Shown here piece by piece: positions 35,028-46,328 of a stretch of DNA of 64,000 bases. Source of the stretch: Alectoria sarmentosa (lineage: Eukaryota > Ascomycota > Lecanoromycetes > Lecanorales > Parmeliaceae). The stretch covers positions 1-64,000 of the forward strand of contig WOGZ01000010.1 of assembly GCA_009733775.1 (NCBI GenBank), read 5' to 3'. Each line of letters opens with the position of its first letter. Position 1 is the first letter of the stretch. Under the pieces are notes generated by a model, which made no database searches, was not told the origin of the DNA, and worked only from the letters and a program-made list of their open reading frames with translations. A program made the position numbers and the translations under genes.

Positions 35028-35503
35028 ATGACCCTACGCCAGCTGTGCTTCCCCATGCTCTTGCCATTCGTAAGCGCCTCTCCAGCTACCATATCCCCGT
35101 TACATACAAGGACCGCTCCCCTGCTTGGACATCTCCTACCACCCATCCTACAACTATCAGTCACCATACCCACAGTCACACGATTCGACGTTCAATCGAT
35201 ACTGGCTGGGCTCTGGGAGTCAATCTTGCGAGCGGTTCCAAAAAAGAAGACATCACATAGGAAAAAGCGTCAACGATTCATGGCAGGGAAGGCTTTGAAA
35301 GACGTGACTGCCCTGAATAAGTGCTCAGCTTGTGGCAATGTCAAGAGAGCGCATCTACTGTGTCCGTTTTGCGCTAATGGTCCGTTCCAATCTACTTTGA
35401 GGTCAGGGCTTCGCTAACCTGCTCTCCTTCAGAGATCCGAGATATGTGGGGTAAGACGGGATCTGAAGGGTCTGGAGAGAAGACAGCAACTGCGGACTCA
35501 TGA
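35028..35503 (+). CDS. mrpl32: mitochondrial ribosomal protein bL32m
   Basis: Large-subunit protein of the mitochondrial ribosome. Exons 35028-35379 and 35433-35503 give 140 residues. A presequence of about 70 residues comes first. The mature part begins near VPKKKTSHRKKRQR, where the m-AAA protease cuts in known homologues. The zinc ribbon is CSACGNVKRAHLLCPFC. The C-terminus is EIRDMWGKTGSEGS plus a short tail. The start at MTLRQLCF is the first suitable ATG. Confidence 0.92.
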
Positions 35504-35883
35504 CACAAACTTGTATACGAAATCAGAGACTCTGTTGGGTAGCATAGCATGATGCATGGGAGCATGGACTGGCGTCTGGTGCTGAAGGCAGAAGCTTGGG
35601 CTCCCTGCGCAAGTGTACAATGGGCATAGCATAGCGTTCGTTCCTATCTGCAAAGCTTTGAGACGATCATCAGACAGCTGCAGGGCCAAGGCATGATTTG
35701 CTCAGTTATGGCTTGCTCGAGAGAAGTAAACGCTGAGAGTAGAGTAAACCTCCCCGGGAGACTCCCGAAGCTCACTTTATTAACATCCACAACGCTTTTC
35801 GCTACTATAACGTTCCCTTATATTGATCGCTTGCCTGGTTTAACCGCTTCCAAGTGTACAAAAGTTTCTGTTATTCGTGAACG
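35504..35883. other. spacer mrpl32/ski8
   Basis: About 380 bp, 3' end of mrpl32 and promoter of ski8. No gene seen. Confidence 0.5.
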
Positions 35884-37142
35884 ATGGTACGCTCACTACT
35901 TCCATCGTTGCTGGAAATGTATTAAATTATGGCCAGTCGAAGCAATACCTTACCACGCACACCATCGACCATGGTAAGACTACGGCTGACCGACGTCCTC
36001 GTTTCAACATCTGGACTCATCGAACTTTAGCCCATCCAACAGACATCTTTTCTCTGAGCACCACAGCATCTCAGATCCTTTCCTCTTCCGGCTCTTCGTC
36101 CATCCAAGTCCACTCCACGAACCAACCAGACTTTCCCCTCTTTCAGACACTCGACAATGCTCATAAATTGGGTTGCCACCATACCGCCATAAGCAGAAAT
36201 GGACAGGTAGCCGCTAGTGTGGGTTTCGGGGGCGAGGTCAAAATATGGGCAGCACAAGATGGTGGGCGGTGGGGTGAAAGGACCGAGATTGTGGGTGCGG
36301 CTTTCCCTCCTCCAAAGCTGTCCCATCTGAAATGAATAGAGTGCTGACACTGAGGTAGATGGCAACAAAGTAGGAGAAACATGGGCAATAGCTCTCTCGG
36401 AGGATGGACAATACCTTGCTGCTACGTCATTTGATGGGAGAATCAATGTATGGGACAATCTTGCAAATGGAGCTAAGATTCGCGAATTCGAGACGAAGGG
36501 AAGTTTCGGGATGAGCATAGACTTAGTATGTTGCTATTCCAATCGTGCGAAAAGTGGTGGCTGATACGCTGGTAGTCCGTAGATGGAAGGTTTACTGCCT
36601 CTGGACATGAGAATGGTGGAATCTATATCTTCAATAATGATACTGGAAGGTTGTTCCACTCACTGCCTAGTAAGTCTTCTACGATTGGAGTGCGTTGATC
36701 TCAACCAAGATCTTGCTAGGTCTCGTCAAGCCTGTGCGAGCCGTTGCGTTTTCGCCAAGAGGTACGCTACTCGCAGCTGCTGGTGACTCCAGGGTGATCG
36801 CCTTGTACGACGTCTCTTCTGGCGACCAGGTAGCAACTCTTACCGGTCATAGAGCGTGGGTTTTCTCGTTGGACTGGAGTGACACTGGGGAGTATTTATT
36901 GAGCGGGTACGCTTGTGACTATGCCGTCTCCTTCCCAGCTTTTCTAACCATCTTGCAGGGCATTTGACGGCAAAGCAAAGGTCTGGTCTATCGAACAGCG
37001 AACATGTGTCGCAACGCATACGGAGACGGAGAAGACCCTTTGGAGCGTCAAGTGGTTGCCAAAGATCGGGAAAAATGAAGGATTCGCTACAGCTGGAGCG
37101 AATCGAAGCATCTCTTTCTATAGGGAAGCTACAGGTGGATGA
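35884..37142 (+). CDS. ski8: Ski8/Rec14 WD-repeat protein
   Basis: WD-repeat subunit of the Ski complex, which feeds mRNA to the cytoplasmic exosome; in meiosis the same protein helps Spo11. Seven exons (35884-35886, 35937-35973, 36031-36294, 36359-36525, 36576-36669, 36720-36906, 36959-37142) give 311 residues. The first coding exon is only the ATG. The protein reads MSKQYLTTHT, then AHPTDIFSLS, HKLGCHHTAISRNGQVAASV and later YDVSSGDQVATLTGH and WSDTGEYLLSGAFDGKAKVW. It ends FATAGANRSISFYREATGG. Several WD blades are visible, as in the family. Confidence 0.92.
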
Positions 37143-37587
37143 GCAGGGCGATGAAATTGTCATTCACCTAGGGCACCATATGGTTTCATCCCCTTGTAAG
37201 GAAGTATCTGAGTCCATGACCGTGTCGAGTGGATCGATTCCAGCCTCAGGCTCGAATCAATAGAGATCGAAAAGGTTGCACTCAAAGACTGCTTTGTTGT
37301 CTGACCATGTGGCTTGCAAAAAAGCCCATTCATTATTCGGGATGTCATGGCTTTTTCTTCGCGATGCTGGAATTATGTGAACTTTGCCACCTTGTGAAGA
37401 AGAAAGAGATGCTTCCATTAGCCTCGTTTCCAATATTATTAGCAGTACAGGTTTGCACCTCGGGTCGAATTGCAGTCGAGAGGCATAGAAAGCTAGGCAG
37501 GAGTAAGAAATTCTCAACAAGACACCAATTCACGCGACTTGATGCTTATATACCATACCAGTTTCTAGGATGTACAGGCTTCATAGC
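37143..37587. other. convergent spacer ski8/aco2
   Basis: About 445 bp holding two 3' ends. No gene or element seen. Confidence 0.5.
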
Positions 37588-40410
37588 TTATTCCTTTGTG
37601 CCTTCTTGCTTGGCCAGCAAATTCAATGCACCCCCTGCCAATATGAAACCAGCTTGACCTTTGCTGATCGTATGCCTGACCTTGATTATCTCCTCTCCCT
37701 CCCTCTTTTCAATCTTCAGACTTACCTCTCCTCTGCCGCCATTCCGTAACATTTCATACAGACCCAGTGTCGAGACCACATCTCCTGCATGTATCCTCTC
37801 GTAGTCGCCCTCATTCTCAAAAATTAGAGGCACAATACCCTGCTTCTTCAGATTCGTCTCATGTATCCTAGCGAAGCTTTTGGCGAGTATAACGCGTCCG
37901 CCCAGATATCTAGGCTGCAACGCAGCATGCTCTCTCGCGCTACCCTCGCCGTAGTTGCTCTCAGCAACCACCATCCACTCCTTACCTTGCCTCTTCCACT
38001 TCTCAGCTAGTTGCGGAATGCCGCTTTTTGGCGGCTCATTAGACTCGGCAAGATCAAAATGGTCATATGCGACGTTTGTCTCGCCAGTCTCGGCATTCAC
38101 GGCACCAATCAGTGTATTCGCACTTATGTTGGGTAGATGGCCTTTGTATTTGAGCCATGGGCCCGCAGCCGAGATGGTATCGGTCGCTAGCACATTTCCG
38201 AGTCAGCATTACCATATGTAGGAACGTATTTGAGGGAGTAGAGACGAGGAGGGGGAGAAATCCAGGAAAGTGCCTTACTACATTGACCTTTGACTTTATA
38301 TAGAACGCGGAGACCTTCGAGTTCGCCACTGGGAAATGGAGCAAACGGTTCAAGAACAGCCAGACGATCAGAGGTTGGAGATATGATGACAGCATGATCT
38401 GGAGAAGGAACACCAGGAGTTGGAGTGAACTCCGGATTACCTTGGGCGAAGCCTGCAAATGGGAGGCCGAGTCCTGAAGGAGGAGAGAACTGGAATGGTT
38501 TACCAGAGGGCGTGGGAAGGGTGTCGGTCAGTGGGTTGAAGGTTGTGCTGCCGGCGTACGACATAGCGGTGACTATCTCGGGTGAGGCAAGAAAATTCAT
38601 AGTGGATGGATTGCCATCGTTTCGCCCCTTGAAGTTGCGGTTATAAGAGGAGAAAATGGCATTCGTTTCGCCTTTCGAAACCCCGTCAGTACGTTTCCAT
38701 TGGCCGATACATGGTCCACAAGCATTGGCTAGGACAGTACCTCCAGCGGAGGAGAAGGTCTCCAAAGTCGAGTCACGGGCAAGTGTTGCTCGGATTTGCT
38801 CACTGCCCGGTGTGATGAAAAAGTCGGCTTTTGGCTCCAATCCGGCGGCTGATGCTTGCTTGACGAGATCTTCTGCCCTTGTCATATCCTCGTACGAGCT
38901 GTTTGTGCAACTTCCGATCAATCCTGCACCAAAAGATTCCGGCCATTCGTTGGTCTTGACCGCATCCTTGAATTGTGAGAGAGGAGTGGAGAGATCAGGC
39001 GTGAATGGTCCGTTTATATGCGGTTCCAGACTTGAAAGGTCGATAGTGACAACTTCATCGTATACGACCTCCGGGTCTGCACGGAGCAATTGGATTGCCT
39101 TGTCTCTATTATTTCCAGCGTAATTTGAGGCTTTTCTCAATAAAGGAATTCTATGCGTCGATTGCAGATAAGGTCTCATACTCTGGGTGAAAGGAAATAT
39201 TGACGTCGTGGCACCCACTTCAGCCTACGCAGATTTCGGAGTCAGCGTCTCTCTTTTTTGGCTTAAAACCCGAGGAATCAGACTTGGAGAGCAGAAATAT
39301 CCTTTCGCTGCCGGAACACGGCGTTTGACCTTGGTAAGGAGACAATTCCGGGGAGGAAGGGAGCTTTTTGCTCCCGAAAGAGGGCATATGACCCGATTTT
39401 GCAGCCAAATATGAAGGACTTTCTCCGACATGTACGTACACCCATATTGCACACTGTAGCCATTCCAGTACAGCTTATAGTGTCCACACCTGGGCCGAAA
39501 TATTCAATAACAAAGCCCGTGCCTCCCCGTACAGTCAGAAGGCCTGCTAGCTTCATGATAACGTCTTTCGGGGCGGCCCAACCGCTCAATTGCCCTTCGA
39601 GTTTTACACCCAAGACTCTGGGAGCTTTCAGTTCCCAAGGCGCATCCACCATAGCGTCCACCGCATCTGCACCACCAACACCAATAGCGATGGCACCCAA
39701 GCCGCCGGCATTCGGAGTGTGACTGTCGGTTCCGAGCATCATGAGGCCTGGCGCCGCATAGTTCTCTAGGACAGTCTGATGTATGATACCTGCGCCAGGC
39801 GGCCAGAACTCGATCCCATACTTTTTAGCCGCTGACTCTAGGAAATCAAAGACCTCCTTATTACCCGTAATCGAAGAAGGAAGATCAATATCTGCGCCTC
39901 TTTCTCCGACTATCATATGGTCACAATGAATACTCGTAGGCACTGCTGTAGATGGAAGGCCGCAAGACATGAATTGCAGCAGCGCCATCTGTGCGGATGC
40001 ATCTTGCATGGCCACCCTGTCCGGCTTGAGTTTGAGAGTGGCATTTCCCCTGACCTCCTTGCCATTTTGGGTGTATGATAGCAGCGATTCTTCGACACTA
40101 TCCAAATGCGAGTACAGAATCTTCTCCGTAAGAGTGAGCTGTGTCTCTTTCCCAAGTACTTTATAAACTTCCTTGAGCTTTCCGAAAAGGCCTTTGTAGG
40201 GTGGGATTCTCGAAGCGATATCTGAACTTGCTAGAGTCTTTGGTGTCGCCTCTGTGGCCAAGAATCGAAGATGAAGGGCACCATTTGGGCGCAGACATTT
40301 GATATCAATCTTCTGACATGGTCAATATCAGGGTATCTTTCTGACAAAGCGGATTTCAGACCAACCTTCAGTGGAGCAACCGCCCTAGATCGCGCACGTA
40401 ATAAGTGCAT
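37588..40410 (-). CDS. aco2: aconitase paralogue, Aco2 type, mitochondrial
   Basis: 4Fe-4S hydratase of the second fungal aconitase group; in yeast Aco2 serves lysine synthesis. Exons 40366-40410, 39440-40312, 38282-39224 and 37588-38186 give 819 residues. The first exon codes MHLLRARSRAVAPLK, an Arg-rich mitochondrial presequence. Cluster and active-site marks include GTDSHTPNAGGLG, GSCTNSSYEDM, NACGPCIGQW and the swivel-domain NYGEGSAREHAALQPR. The opening KGLFGKLKEVYKVLGKETQL differs from Aco1. Intron 2 is 215 nt and intron 3 is 95 nt. Both end with the introner-like block CTGACTC[CG]GAAAT. Confidence 0.9.
38187..38281 (-). mobile_element. short intron with the introner-like 3' block in aco2
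   Basis: A 95-nt intron whose 3' end reads TGCTGACTCGGAAATGTGC before TAG, close to the common block. The rest is pyrimidine-rich and not clearly alignable, so it may be a deleted or recombined copy. Confidence 0.5.
39225..39439 (-). mobile_element. long introner-like intron in aco2
   Basis: A 215-nt intron inside the codon run ATG GGT | GCT GAA. It ends CGCTGACTCCGAAATCTGC before the final TAG, an exact match to the core block of the SDR introns. Inverted pieces such as CGGGAGCAAAAAGCTCCC suggest a stem-loop. It is the longest member seen. Confidence 0.7.
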
Positions 40411-40469
40411 ACTCACTACATATTACTTTTCAGGCTTGGAGGAAAAACAATTGAGACCAAACTGCATTA

Positions 40470-40575
40470 TTAGCGTACTCATAATCGATGTCAATGCTTG
40501 GCACAGGGGATGGAACTTATCAATTCATACGATTTTGTACTGTAACGTGAGCATTTTTTCACAATGTGCAATTAA
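40470..40575 (+). repeat. left terminal inverted repeat
   Basis: Starts TTAGCGTACTCATAATCGAT and runs to about 40575. It pairs with 41830-41933 on the other strand, with scattered mismatches. Confidence 0.75.
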
Positions 40576-40785
40576 GTCTGCTATCGTTAAAATAAGTTTC
40601 CAAACGACAAACTGAAATTATACAGAGATCTCGATAGGGGTTTCAATTTTTCAATCGTCATGCCTTTAGTTTAATATGTGCTGGGGGCGCGGGCTTCCCA
40701 GTTGTGGAAAGCTTGGAAGATCTCTACATTTACAATAATACTTGTTCTTTTTACGCTCGGGGAAGACCCCCGGAACCCCCTTTCC

Positions 40786-40957
40786 CTCCGGGGGCTCTCC
40801 GAGGGCTCCTGCCGGAGGGGCTGTCCTCACAAGCTCGAAATCATGATACGTGATACATTATATATGAGACTTCGAGCTTGCGAGGACAGCCCCTCCGACA
40901 GAAGCCCTCGGAGAGCCCTCGGAGAGCCCTCGGAGAGCCCTCGGAGAGCTCCGGAGG
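40786..40957. repeat. large GC-rich hairpin with four 11-bp tandem units
   Basis: The left arm (40786-40839) and right arm (40871-40957) are near-perfect inverted copies; CCGGAGGGGCTGTCCTC pairs with GAGGACAGCCCCTCCG. The loop is about 31 nt and AT-rich. The right arm is longer because the unit GCCCTCGGAGA is repeated four times in tandem at 40904-40947; the left arm has about one copy. Transcribed, it would fold into a long, very stable stem. Confidence 0.85.
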
Positions 40958-41424
40958 GTAAAAAGGTTCAAAAAAGATCCCATCTATCATAAAGGTTTTG
41001 ATTCATTTGGTCAAATTGCATAAAAATAGTATCATTCGAAAGTGCGTATTCGAATCTATAACTTTAGTTATTCGTTTTATTATCATGTTGTATGTGACAC
41101 GAAGGGAATAAAAAAGAATAGAATGTAAAAAGTTGATGTGCGAGGTTCAGCCTTATGGGGTGACCTGTTTGGGACGTACCCGCGTTTAGATCGAAAATGA
41201 AGAAATAAGGTGAGTTTTAGCTCAAAAATCGTGAAATCTGAAGATCTGATTGGGGGAACCTTGTTGTAAGCATCTAGACCTTTTTCCTGCATAACTTTTG
41301 ACCATGAAGAAAGCAAGCTTTCCAATGAAATCGCTGTTAAGGTCAAGATCGAAGATTTGTTATATTTTAATTGAAGATTTGATGCAATAATTATTGAGAT
41401 ACGCTGCATCCCTCGTACGATGTT

Positions 41425-41472
41425 AATGATACAATATATAAATGATACGATATGTAAATGATACGATATGTA
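41425..41472. repeat. 16-bp tandem repeat, three copies
   Basis: Units AATGATACAATATATA, AATGATACGATATGTA and AATGATACGATATGTA follow each other inside the transposon. Confidence 0.85.
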
Positions 41473-41829
41473 AATGACATAAGCGTCTTCAAATGTCGCT
41501 GTTTTTGAGTCTCAATAAGAGTCAATTCGTTCTTTCGTCGTTTCTTTTGGACGACAATAACAGCGACAACAATAGCAACAATCTGCGCATCCTTCTTTTC
41601 GCGTTGCTTTTGAATCAATTTTTTTTTGTGTTGCTTTTGAGTCAGCGTTTATTTTTCAATTTTCTTCGCAAAGGCCAGCTCAGCAAAGATAAAGTGACAA
41701 TCTGCGTTGCGAGTGCGGGACAGAGGAAGGGGCGACGAAGTGGATGATGGGCCACCGGTGCGTTTGAAAGGAGGCATGATTGATAGGGGTGAGGTTTGTG
41801 TAGCTTCAAATATTGACTATGCGACAAAT

Positions 41830-41933
41830 ATATATCAATTGTGGAAGGATGCTTATGTTACAGTACTAAAACGTATGAGTTGAAAAGTTCCATCCCTTGT
41901 GCCAAGCATTGACATCGATGATGAATTCGCTAA
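41830..41933 (-). repeat. right terminal inverted repeat
   Basis: Read on the minus strand it starts TTAGCGAATTCATCATCGAT and follows the left repeat almost base for base for about 105 bp. Confidence 0.75.
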
Positions 41934-42365
41934 TAAGATTATTTGTTGTACACCAAAGGCCCTGAAAGCCCAGTCTTTGCCGACAACAAGTACCCATTTA
42001 TTTCTCTCTACGATCCTTTATTTTGGCGAATTTTGGCAACATTAAACATCACGCATTAAAGAATAGGCAAAATGCCCCAACTAATCATTGGATATAGTTC
42101 TAATTAAGTCGCATTTACTAACGGTAAGATGTGGCTGATCAGCCAAGACTACTCAATGTCCAGCTGTTTGGATGACCTAAGCTCTCTCTGCCCAAGCCAT
42201 TAATGCCTGCCTGTAAAATGCTACATCTTTTCCGAAGAAAGCGAAGAAGTCGAAGTATGACTTTGCATTGCCGCCGGAGATGCACAAGTGCTACGCCAGA
42301 GCGATGCCTTGAGCACGCTCTATACATAATACGCGACATAGACCACTTATAGATTGTTAGGTGAT

Positions 42366-43230
42366 TCACAGGGCCATAGCGATACCAGCGACTGCCAGGA
42401 GTCCAACAGCGACGGAGCCAACGTTCTTTGTTGCGGCCCCAGTGAATCTTGGTCCGGATCCGGTTTTTGACGGTGAGACAGGGGTGATTGGGGAGCCGGA
42501 AGCCACACCTGATCCAGAGCCAGAACCTGAAGCTGAGCCCGAGCCAGAACCTCCAGCACCGGTTGCGAAGGGGCCTGATGCGCCAGTTCCAGTTGCAAAT
42601 CCGGTAGCGCCGGCTACGCCGCTAGTGCTGTCGACGAGAGTCAGTCGAAGAAACATAATAGTGAACGGATGAGGGTGTCGTACACAACAGCTGTGCTCTT
42701 CGTGCATGAACATTCCTTATCAAAGTATGTGGATGTGAATGTATATACTACTGGGTAAGGAGCTGAGCTGTTGGAGCTGCTTGATGGAGATGCTGTGCCT
42801 GATGCGGATGCCGAGCTTGAAGTTGAGTTGGAGCATGCTGGGAGGGTCGCTGAGTTAGCTGGCGATCGTTAATTAACGTGGATAAAGATCTTCACAACGT
42901 ACACCCATAACCCGCCTCCTCACACGCGGTTTTGTACGAAGACAGAGCGGCAGCCTGGTCTCCAGAAGGGCAGAGATCCGACTGGATACGCGACTTGAAC
43001 TCGGCCGCTTCCTTACAGCAAAGGGTTTTCTGGTCGGCTGCGTAATGCCCTGGGGATGCGGTCTGGAACGAACTGTGTTGGGTATTAGATTACACGGCGA
43101 CCTCGACGTTGGAGGAGCATCCATACGAAAAGACTTTCATGAAACAGGCAGGCTGTACGACCGCTTGTGTGACTGCAACTTGAGCGGAGGCGGCTAAAAG
43201 AGCGAAGACAAGAGCGGTTTTGGTGAACAT
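42366..43230 (-). CDS. small cysteine-rich GPI-anchored surface protein
   Basis: Four exons (43127-43230, 42903-43072, 42684-42849, 42366-42627) give 233 residues. A signal peptide (MFTKTALVFALLAASAQVAV) comes first. A domain of about 75 residues with spaced cysteines (LCCKEAAEFKSRI, SDLCPSGDQ, KTACEEAGYG) follows. Then come a Ser/Thr stretch, a YFDKECSCTKSTAVV segment, a Gly/Ser linker with GSGSGSASGSGSGSG, and a hydrophobic C-terminus (VGLLAVAGIAMAL) fitting a GPI signal. The cysteine spacing does not match the CFEM pattern. Probably a wall or plasma-membrane protein; role unknown. Confidence 0.8.
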
Positions 43231-44196
43231 GGCGAAGATTGTGTGTTGTTGCTTTTAATTCTGGTGGGTTGATTACAAGACGAGAGTGACAATTAAATCA
43301 AGAAAATGTGGAGTGAGCAGGAAAGCTGCGAGATGGTGAGCTGAGGTGAGCTGAGTGCTAAAGAGCGACTGAGGATCAAATGCGAAAATGGAGAAAAAAA
43401 GAGAGTGAGACACTACTGTGAGAGAGTGTGTTTTGTTTGTATTAGTAGAGAAAGAAGAAAGAAGAAAGAAGGAAGAAGAAAGAGCGAGGTACATGAAACT
43501 GAAGGGGAAAATTCAGGAGTCAGGGGTTTGGCTTGCGCCTGCCTAAAAATAACAAGCGTCTTATTAGGCCTTAGCTACATTTTAGCGTGTCCAGTCGGAT
43601 TCGCGTCTGACCTGCGGCTCATTCCGCTTACCTGCATATCTTAACGGCCGTCAGGTACGCGAGAGCTGTGTCAGAAGAATGTTGTGTACTTTACTCTAGG
43701 TATACGAGTACCTCTCCAATACATGCTGTTCAAGAAGACTTCGCTTTTGGAGATGTGCGGTCGTGGCTCTGGAGAACCAGGCATCTTCATATATAGTGAG
43801 TATACTCAGGAATCGAGAACAAAAATATTGTCAACAAAGCCGAGTCTACGGACTAGAAGCTTCTGATGGCTTCATACTGATGAAGAAGTAAATCAATAGT
43901 GCTTCCAACAACTATAGGCTAAAGGCACTCCCGCTGCCATGCAACGACGAACTTTTGCTGGATTGAACCATGCTCAGCGGGTTGAACCTGGCTCTGAGGT
44001 CAAAGGATTCCATTGGAGCTGTCCTAATGCATTCCTGGCTACAATCCACCACAAATGGTCAGGGGTCTTCCCTTACGAGCTTCTACTGCTCTTCGCAAAA
44101 CGCTCTAAGATATCTTAGCCCGTCAGGAAAGTCTTCCGCCGAGCGTTTCTTCCTATCATCTTCTGAAATGCCAACCCTGACAGCTCTTCCACGAGA
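43231..44196. other. spacer upstream of the GPI protein gene
   Basis: About 970 bp. 43270-43500 is pyrimidine-rich on the minus strand, with runs of CTTT, as is common in strong fungal promoters. The rest shows no gene. Confidence 0.45.
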
Positions 44197-45347
44197 TCAC
44201 CTCTTTACAGCCTTCGGCCTTGGCTTACACTCGTCCCCCTGTACGGCGTGTAACATGACTTTGTTCACTGACTGTGGAGTATTCACAGAATACCCTTTGC
44301 TCCAATCGTAGCTCACGGCATAGGCGAAAATATTCCCGCCCCGGTTGAAGGCGGTACTTGAAATGGTCCCTCCAACCTCTGGGTACCCTTTCAGGCGATG
44401 CTTCGCGTCTTTGTCCCAAAAGTGAAATGTACCGTCCGAGCCTGCAGTACTAAATGTCCCGTGCACGGGGTGGAAAGAAATAGCGTTGACGGAGTAGACA
44501 TTGCTGATGTCTCTGCTGTTGAGAGGTGTTTGTCTGTGGCATTTGAAGCTGAAATTTGAGGATGAGTCTTTCTCTTCGACGTATTGAATGGCGCAACGGC
44601 CTTCTATGCTGCCGACGGCGAAGCCAGAAGAGTCCGAAAAGCAAGTCACTACGCGGGTCTGCCACTTCAGTGGAGATTGTAGGGTCTTGTAGAATTCGGT
44701 TGGTTTGTCGAGATTCACGATGTTGATGTACCGGTCTGCTGTACCGATGACGAGGAGGTTGTTCTTGCTATCAATGCTGTAGACTCTCTCCTGGCAAACG
44801 ACACTCGCTACTGGATTGGATTGCCGTAGATCCCAGTATTTGACTGTCTTGTCCCAGGACCCTGTCACAAGTACTGGAGTAGCTTGTCCGGGGACATCGA
44901 TCATGCGCACGCATCGTATTGGCTGATCGTGAGCAGCGACTTGCTGGGCAGTACTAGCGCCTGCGCCAAGGTCGAGGAGCCGAGCTGCTTTGTCGGCACC
45001 GCCACCGACTACTTTCGTACCGTCCTGCGACGAACGTCAGTATGAAGGCGTACAGATACCCACGACCGGGAAGGGAAGGGTACCTTGGACCAACAGCAGC
45101 TCAGTACGGGACCTTCATGCTCAAAGAGAGCTTTGCCTTCACTGCCTCCTTGTGCGTTGATTTCGTAGATGCGGACTTTCTTGTCCCATGATGCAACGGC
45201 GAGATGTTCTGATTGGGGGGAGAATGAGATATCAGAGATGCTATCTTCCGGTGGGTTGCTTAGTGCAATGTCTTTCGAGATGTCGCCAGTGGTACTGTTT
45301 GCGGCAGATGCACTCGAGCTGGCTGCACTTCCGAAGAGGCCGGACAT
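44197..45347 (-). CDS. rae1: mRNA export factor Rae1/Gle2
   Basis: WD-repeat nuclear pore protein in mRNA export and mitotic checkpoint. Exons 45084-45347 and 44197-45024 give 363 residues. It opens MSGLFGSAASSSASA, then DSISDISFSPQSEHLAVASW and WDKKVRIYEI. Typical segments are VLVTGSWDKTVKYWDLR, FAVGSIEGRCAIQYV and the conserved C-terminal FAYAVSYDWSKGY. A seven-bladed propeller is expected. I chose the MSGLF start over an upstream in-frame start because it matches the family opening. Confidence 0.94.
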
Positions 45348-45920
45348 GTTTTGAGGTTTGAGGAGTGGGATCACAGGAAGGGAAGTGGAGAGGAACGAGG
45401 GAAGAGAGGGACGAGTGTCAAAGCTCTCAGTCCATGCGTTGCAGCCAGAGGACTACTTTGCCTACCTACTTACTCACTTGCTCCAGGAAAATACATCAAG
45501 AACCTCTAGGCAGTGAATTACTTACTTTATCCACCAAACTTCAGTGCGTCCAGCGCGCGTCTGCGTCTGCACAATTCGGCGCTAAGCCCTACCGCCTTTT
45601 TTGTTGCAAAAACGTTCTCACACATTTTCTTTTCTCTCTTCACTCCTCGCTCAAAGAATCGTAATCAAAGCTTACAAAAAGAGAAGTCTGTACATTTACA
45701 TTCGTATGTTGGGCTTCTCACAATTATACATACTGCTTTGGGAGAAAGTCCCCGGACACCTCTTGCTCCTTGGAGTACAGAGAAAGCGGAAACGCACCCC
45801 CATAAAAGCAACTTTCGGGGTTCACCTCCTCCCCACCTCTTCTATCCTCATAGCCCCTTTCTTGGCTGTTCGTACTCCTCCCACTTTCTTCTCGAGTCCC
45901 GGGTTGCAGTCTAAGAGACC
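45348..45920. other. spacer upstream of rae1
   Basis: About 570 bp with no supported gene, containing the rae1 promoter. Confidence 0.4.
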
Positions 45921-46328
45921 CTATGGATGAAGATATGAGTCCGAGCTCGACTGATCTGTGCACCGCATGACTCGGGTTGGGAATTGGGGGAGGAGGTCTA
46001 TGACTGTGTTTGGGTGTGAGGAAGGGGGCTCATAGGTGCGCGGATGGGGGAAGTATTCGTCGAGATGGATAGACATGCGGTTTCCTTCTTCTGACTGACT
46101 CTGGTTTCCGGGTTGGAGTTGGGAAGATGATTGTGACTCAATGGGGCTTACAAATGAGGCGAGGAGTCCACTTTTCACCATAACACGGGTTTGTGTCTTG
46201 GACTTCTGGCCTTTCGCGTTCCCTGGCACTATGGTTGTGGGAGCAGAAGACAGAAGGGGCAAGATTTGCTCGGTCAAAAGGGCCAGACTCCAATCCAATC
46301 TCTGTTCATATGATGATATAACAATCAT
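45921..46328 (-). CDS. possible small protein, unknown
   Basis: An open frame from ATG 46328 gives about 135 residues opening MIVISSYEQRLDWSLALLTE. It is hydrophilic, with a Gln/Ser-rich middle and no recognised motif. The N-terminal helix looks protein-like, and the frame does not lie opposite a known gene. The evidence is only length and composition, so it may be a chance frame. Confidence 0.3.
   Translation of the reverse strand: MIVISSYEQRLDWSLALLTEQILPLLSSAPTTIVPGNAKGQKSKTQTRVMVKSGLLASFVSPIESQSSSQLQPGNQSQSEEGNRMSIHLDEYFPHPRTYEPPSSHPNTVIDLLPQFPTRVMRCTDQSSSDSYLHP

Larger units (their letters stand above)
40470..41933. mobile_element. non-autonomous DNA transposon with long TIRs and TA target duplication
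   Basis: The outer ends are TTAGCG at 40470 and CGCTAA ending at 41933. Each is flanked by TA (40468-40469, 41934-41935). The first 105 bp or so at the left is repeated inverted at the right at roughly 85 percent identity by eye; words such as GATGTCAATGCTTGGCACA and GGATGGAACTT are shared. A TA duplication points to the Tc1/mariner/pogo superfamily. The 1.25-kb interior has no transposase reading frame. It contains a GC-rich hairpin and a short 16-bp tandem array. Confidence 0.72.
40411..42365. other. gene-free region occupied by the TIR element
   Basis: Beyond the element, 41936-42365 is unique sequence with no supported gene. 40411-40467 is the aco2 upstream flank, so the element inserted within about 60 bp of the aco2 start codon and may lie in its promoter. 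Confidence 0.55.

Noticed and set aside
42366..43230. CFEM domain in the GPI protein
   Set aside because: Cysteine number and spacing do not fit the CFEM pattern.
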